A stretch of DNA of 5,434 nucleotides from Chloroflexia bacterium (GTDB taxonomy: Bacteria > Chloroflexota > Chloroflexia > Thermomicrobiales > UBA6265): positions 1-5,434 of the forward strand of contig JAUIGA010000233.1 in NCBI GenBank assembly GCA_030430125.1, given 5' to 3'. A program made the position numbers and the translations under genes. Under the pieces are notes generated by a model. That model was not told the origin of the DNA and did no database searches. It saw only the letters and a list, made by a program, of their open reading frames with translations. Shown here in pieces: positions 3,482 through 5,434 of the stretch (within the stretch, counting starts at the first letter, position 1; the number at the start of each line of letters is the position of its first letter).

Positions 3482-5434
3482 TTGACCGACACCCCGCAGT
3501 TCCCTGACCGCGCCGCGACCCACGATGAACATCTCTGGCTGGAGGACATCCAGTCCGAACAGGCACTGGCGTGGGTGGACGAGCAGAACCAGCGCGCCAT
3601 GGATACCTTCGATGACTTGGCCATCGAGCGAACGTCCCGGCAAATCCTCGATGTACTGGATTCCACAGACCGCATTCCGATGCTCGGCAAGCATGGCCCC
3701 TGGTACTACAACTACTGGCAAGACGCCGACCATCCCCGCGGAATCCTGCGCCGGACGACCCTGGAGAATTACCGAACGGCCAACCCCGAGTGGGACGTGC
3801 TGCTCGATGTCGACGAGCTGGGCCGGCGCGAGGATACCCAGTGGGTCTTCGCCGGGGCCGACATACGCCATCCCGACCACCAGCGGGCGCTGGTCAGGCT
3901 CTCGCCCGACGGTGGCGACGCCGCGGTTATCCGGGAGTTCGACCTGGACACGCGGGAGTTCGTGGTGGGCGGCTTCGCGCTACCGAACGCCAAGACCCGA
4001 ATCTCCTGGGTCGACCCGGATACCGTGCTGGTGGCCACCGACTTTGGCGAGGGTACACTCACCACCTCCAGCTACCCCCGCCAGGTGAAGCGCTGGCGGC
4101 GCGGAACGCCACTCGACGCCGCCGAGCTGGTCCATGAAGTCCCCATCGACCACATGGGCGTCGGTACCTGGCACGACCACACCGGGGGTGTGGAGCGGGA
4201 TATCGTGCGGGATGCCGTGGACTTCTATCACGGCGCCTGGCACCTGCTCGGCAACGACCTGACCCGCATCGATGTGCCGGATGACGCGACTGTTGGCTTC
4301 TTCCACGAGTGGCTATTGATCGCGCCACGTTCCGACTGGGATGTCGCCGGTACGACGTATCCGGCAGGCTCGCTCCTGGCGACGAACCTCGATGCGTATC
4401 TCGACGGGCAGCGAGAGGTCACCGCCCTCTTCACCCCGGATGCCCGAACGTCGCTGGTGAGCTACAGTGCCACCAGACATCACCTGCTGCTGACCACCCT
4501 CAAGGACGTCGCGTCACGGATCGAGATCATCACGCCAGGAGCGCATGGCTGGACCCGCCGGGAGCTCGGTGGGATTCGCCCCCATCAGACCGTCGCGGCG
4601 TGGGGCGTCGATGACGAGGAGGGTGATGCCTGCTGGTTGACGGTGTCGGGGTTTCTCCAGCCCACCACCCTGCAACACGGAATCGTCGGAAGCGAAACGC
4701 TGGAAACGCTCAAGACCGCGCCGTCCTTCTTTGACGAATCCACGTGCACGGTCGAGCAACATTTCGCCACCTCCCGGGACGGCACCCGCGTCCCGTATTT
4801 CGAGATCGGGCCGGAGGACCGGAACGGCCCCCTTCCGACCCTGCTCCGGGGGTACGGCGGTTTCGAGGTGCCGTTGACTCCGGCCTACGATGGCGCGATC
4901 GGTCGCGCATGGCTCGAACCGGGTGGTGTTCTGGTCGTGGCCAACATTCGCGGTGGCGGCGAATACGGCCCGGCCTGGCATCAGGCGGCGCTGCGCGAGA
5001 ACCGTCTCCGCGCCTACGAGGACTTCGCGGCCGTGGCCCAGGACCTGATCGACCGGGGCGTGACGTCGCCGCGACAGCTTGGCTGCATCGGGGGCAGCAA
5101 TGGCGGGCTGCTTGTCGGCAACATGCTCACCCACCATCCGGACCTGTTCGGCGCGATCGTGTGCCAGGTACCGTTGCTGGATATGAAGCGCTACACCAGG
5201 CTCTCCGCGGGCGCATCGTGGATCGCCGAGTATGGCGACCCCGACAAGCCAGAGGACTGGGCGTTCATCCAGACCTTCTCGCCCTACCACAACCTGCGGT
5301 CGAACGTGAATTATCCCCCCGTGTTGTTCTACACGGCTACCAGCGACGATCGTGTCGGCCCGGTGCAGGCACGCAAGATGGCCGCCCGGATGCAGGCTCG
5401 CGGGATACCGGACGTGCTGTTCTACGAGAACCGG
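3482..5434 (+). CDS. Prolyl oligopeptidase family serine peptidase (S9A), 3' end outside window
   Basis: The visible 651 residues cover most of a protein usually near 700. The N-terminus has the family opening HLWLEDIQSEQALAWVDEQN (residues 17-36). Residues about 70-400 should form the beta-propeller, with NAKTRISWVDPDTVLVATDF and TSSYPRQVKRWRRG typical of bacterial S9 peptidases. The alpha/beta-hydrolase part follows: RGYGGF (Y458, matching the oxyanion tyrosine of porcine prolyl oligopeptidase), ANIRGGGEYGPAWH, the nucleophile motif G-G-S539-N540-G-G, ASW with W580 matching the proline-stacking tryptophan, and SDDRV (catalytic D622, R624). The catalytic His lies beyond the edge. No signal peptide is seen, so it is probably cytoplasmic and cleaves short proline-containing peptides. 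The start is TTG at 3482. It is divergent from the sigma operon, and no shared role is evident. Confidence 0.92.
   Translation, partial: MTDTPQFPDRAATHDEHLWLEDIQSEQALAWVDEQNQRAMDTFDDLAIERTSRQILDVLDSTDRIPMLGKHGPWYYNYWQDADHPRGILRRTTLENYRTANPEWDVLLDVDELGRREDTQWVFAGADIRHPDHQRALVRLSPDGGDAAVIREFDLDTREFVVGGFALPNAKTRISWVDPDTVLVATDFGEGTLTTSSYPRQVKRWRRGTPLDAAELVHEVPIDHMGVGTWHDHTGGVERDIVRDAVDFYHGAWHLLGNDLTRIDVPDDATVGFFHEWLLIAPRSDWDVAGTTYPAGSLLATNLDAYLDGQREVTALFTPDARTSLVSYSATRHHLLLTTLKDVASRIEIITPGAHGWTRRELGGIRPHQTVAAWGVDDEEGDACWLTVSGFLQPTTLQHGIVGSETLETLKTAPSFFDESTCTVEQHFATSRDGTRVPYFEIGPEDRNGPLPTLLRGYGGFEVPLTPAYDGAIGRAWLEPGGVLVVANIRGGGEYGPAWHQAALRENRLRAYEDFAAVAQDLIDRGVTSPRQLGCIGGSNGGLLVGNMLTHHPDLFGAIVCQVPLLDMKRYTRLSAGASWIAEYGDPDKPEDWAFIQTFSPYHNLRSNVNYPPVLFYTATSDDRVGPVQARKMAARMQARGIPDVLFYENR

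Noticed and set aside
4059..5290. Several open frames on the minus strand opposite the peptidase gene
   Set aside because: They lie opposite well-matched S9A motifs (GGSNGG, SDDRV) and show no domain of their own, so they are antisense shadows.
1..5434. CRISPR array, tRNA, rRNA, transposase or phage attachment site
   Set aside because: No regularly spaced repeats, tRNA-like cloverleaf, transposase motif or flanking duplications were seen. The only long repeats are the hairpins and the ferritin gene duplication.

Overview
The window is high-GC bacterial DNA with few intergenic spaces and GTG/TTG start codons. It holds four complete genes on the minus strand, the first 651 codons of a plus-strand gene that runs off the right edge, and the last 22 codons of a plus-strand gene entering from the left. 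The style suggests a GC-rich terrestrial or thermophilic lineage: a Tat-exported protein with a D/T/P/A-rich linker after the signal peptide, an RskA-type anti-sigma factor and an actinobacterial-like prolyl oligopeptidase. Chloroflexota (Thermomicrobia-like) or Actinomycetota fit best. This is an inference from style and is not proven by any marker in the window.

Layout from left to right: (1) positions 1-70 hold the end of an unidentified plus-strand gene. (2) Positions 71-178 are a convergent gap with a 10-bp palindrome and a perfect 24-bp-stem hairpin, probably a two-way terminator. (3) Positions 179-877 and 938-1528 (minus) are two paralogous ferritin-like proteins of the Ferritin_2 type. 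Both keep a full set of candidate di-iron ligands, but only the second in transcription order carries a Tat signal peptide. (4) Positions 1529-1751 are a gap with an inverted repeat and a candidate promoter. (5) Positions 1752-2537 (minus) are a membrane anti-sigma factor with an N-terminal zinc-binding HxxxCxxC motif, one transmembrane helix and an extracytoplasmic RskA domain. (6) Positions 2537-3127 (minus) are an ECF sigma factor whose stop codon overlaps the anti-sigma start by one base. (7) Positions 3128-3481 are a divergent intergenic region. (8) Positions 3482 to the end (plus) are an S9A prolyl oligopeptidase, cut before its catalytic His.

The four minus-strand genes read in the order sigma, anti-sigma, ferritin-like, Tat ferritin-like, and they look like one regulatory unit. 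The most notable observation is a two-part motif, GTGATC-N17-CGAT(G/A)TA(T/C)C. It occurs with exactly the same spacing just upstream of the sigma gene and in the gap upstream of the ferritin pair. Its form (a TGATC-like -35, a CGAT -10 and a 17-bp spacer) is what an ECF-type promoter would look like. The simplest model is that the sigma factor activates its own operon and the ferritin-like pair, and that the RskA-type protein holds it inactive until an envelope or redox signal arrives. This is a hypothesis built on sequence layout; no expression evidence is available here.
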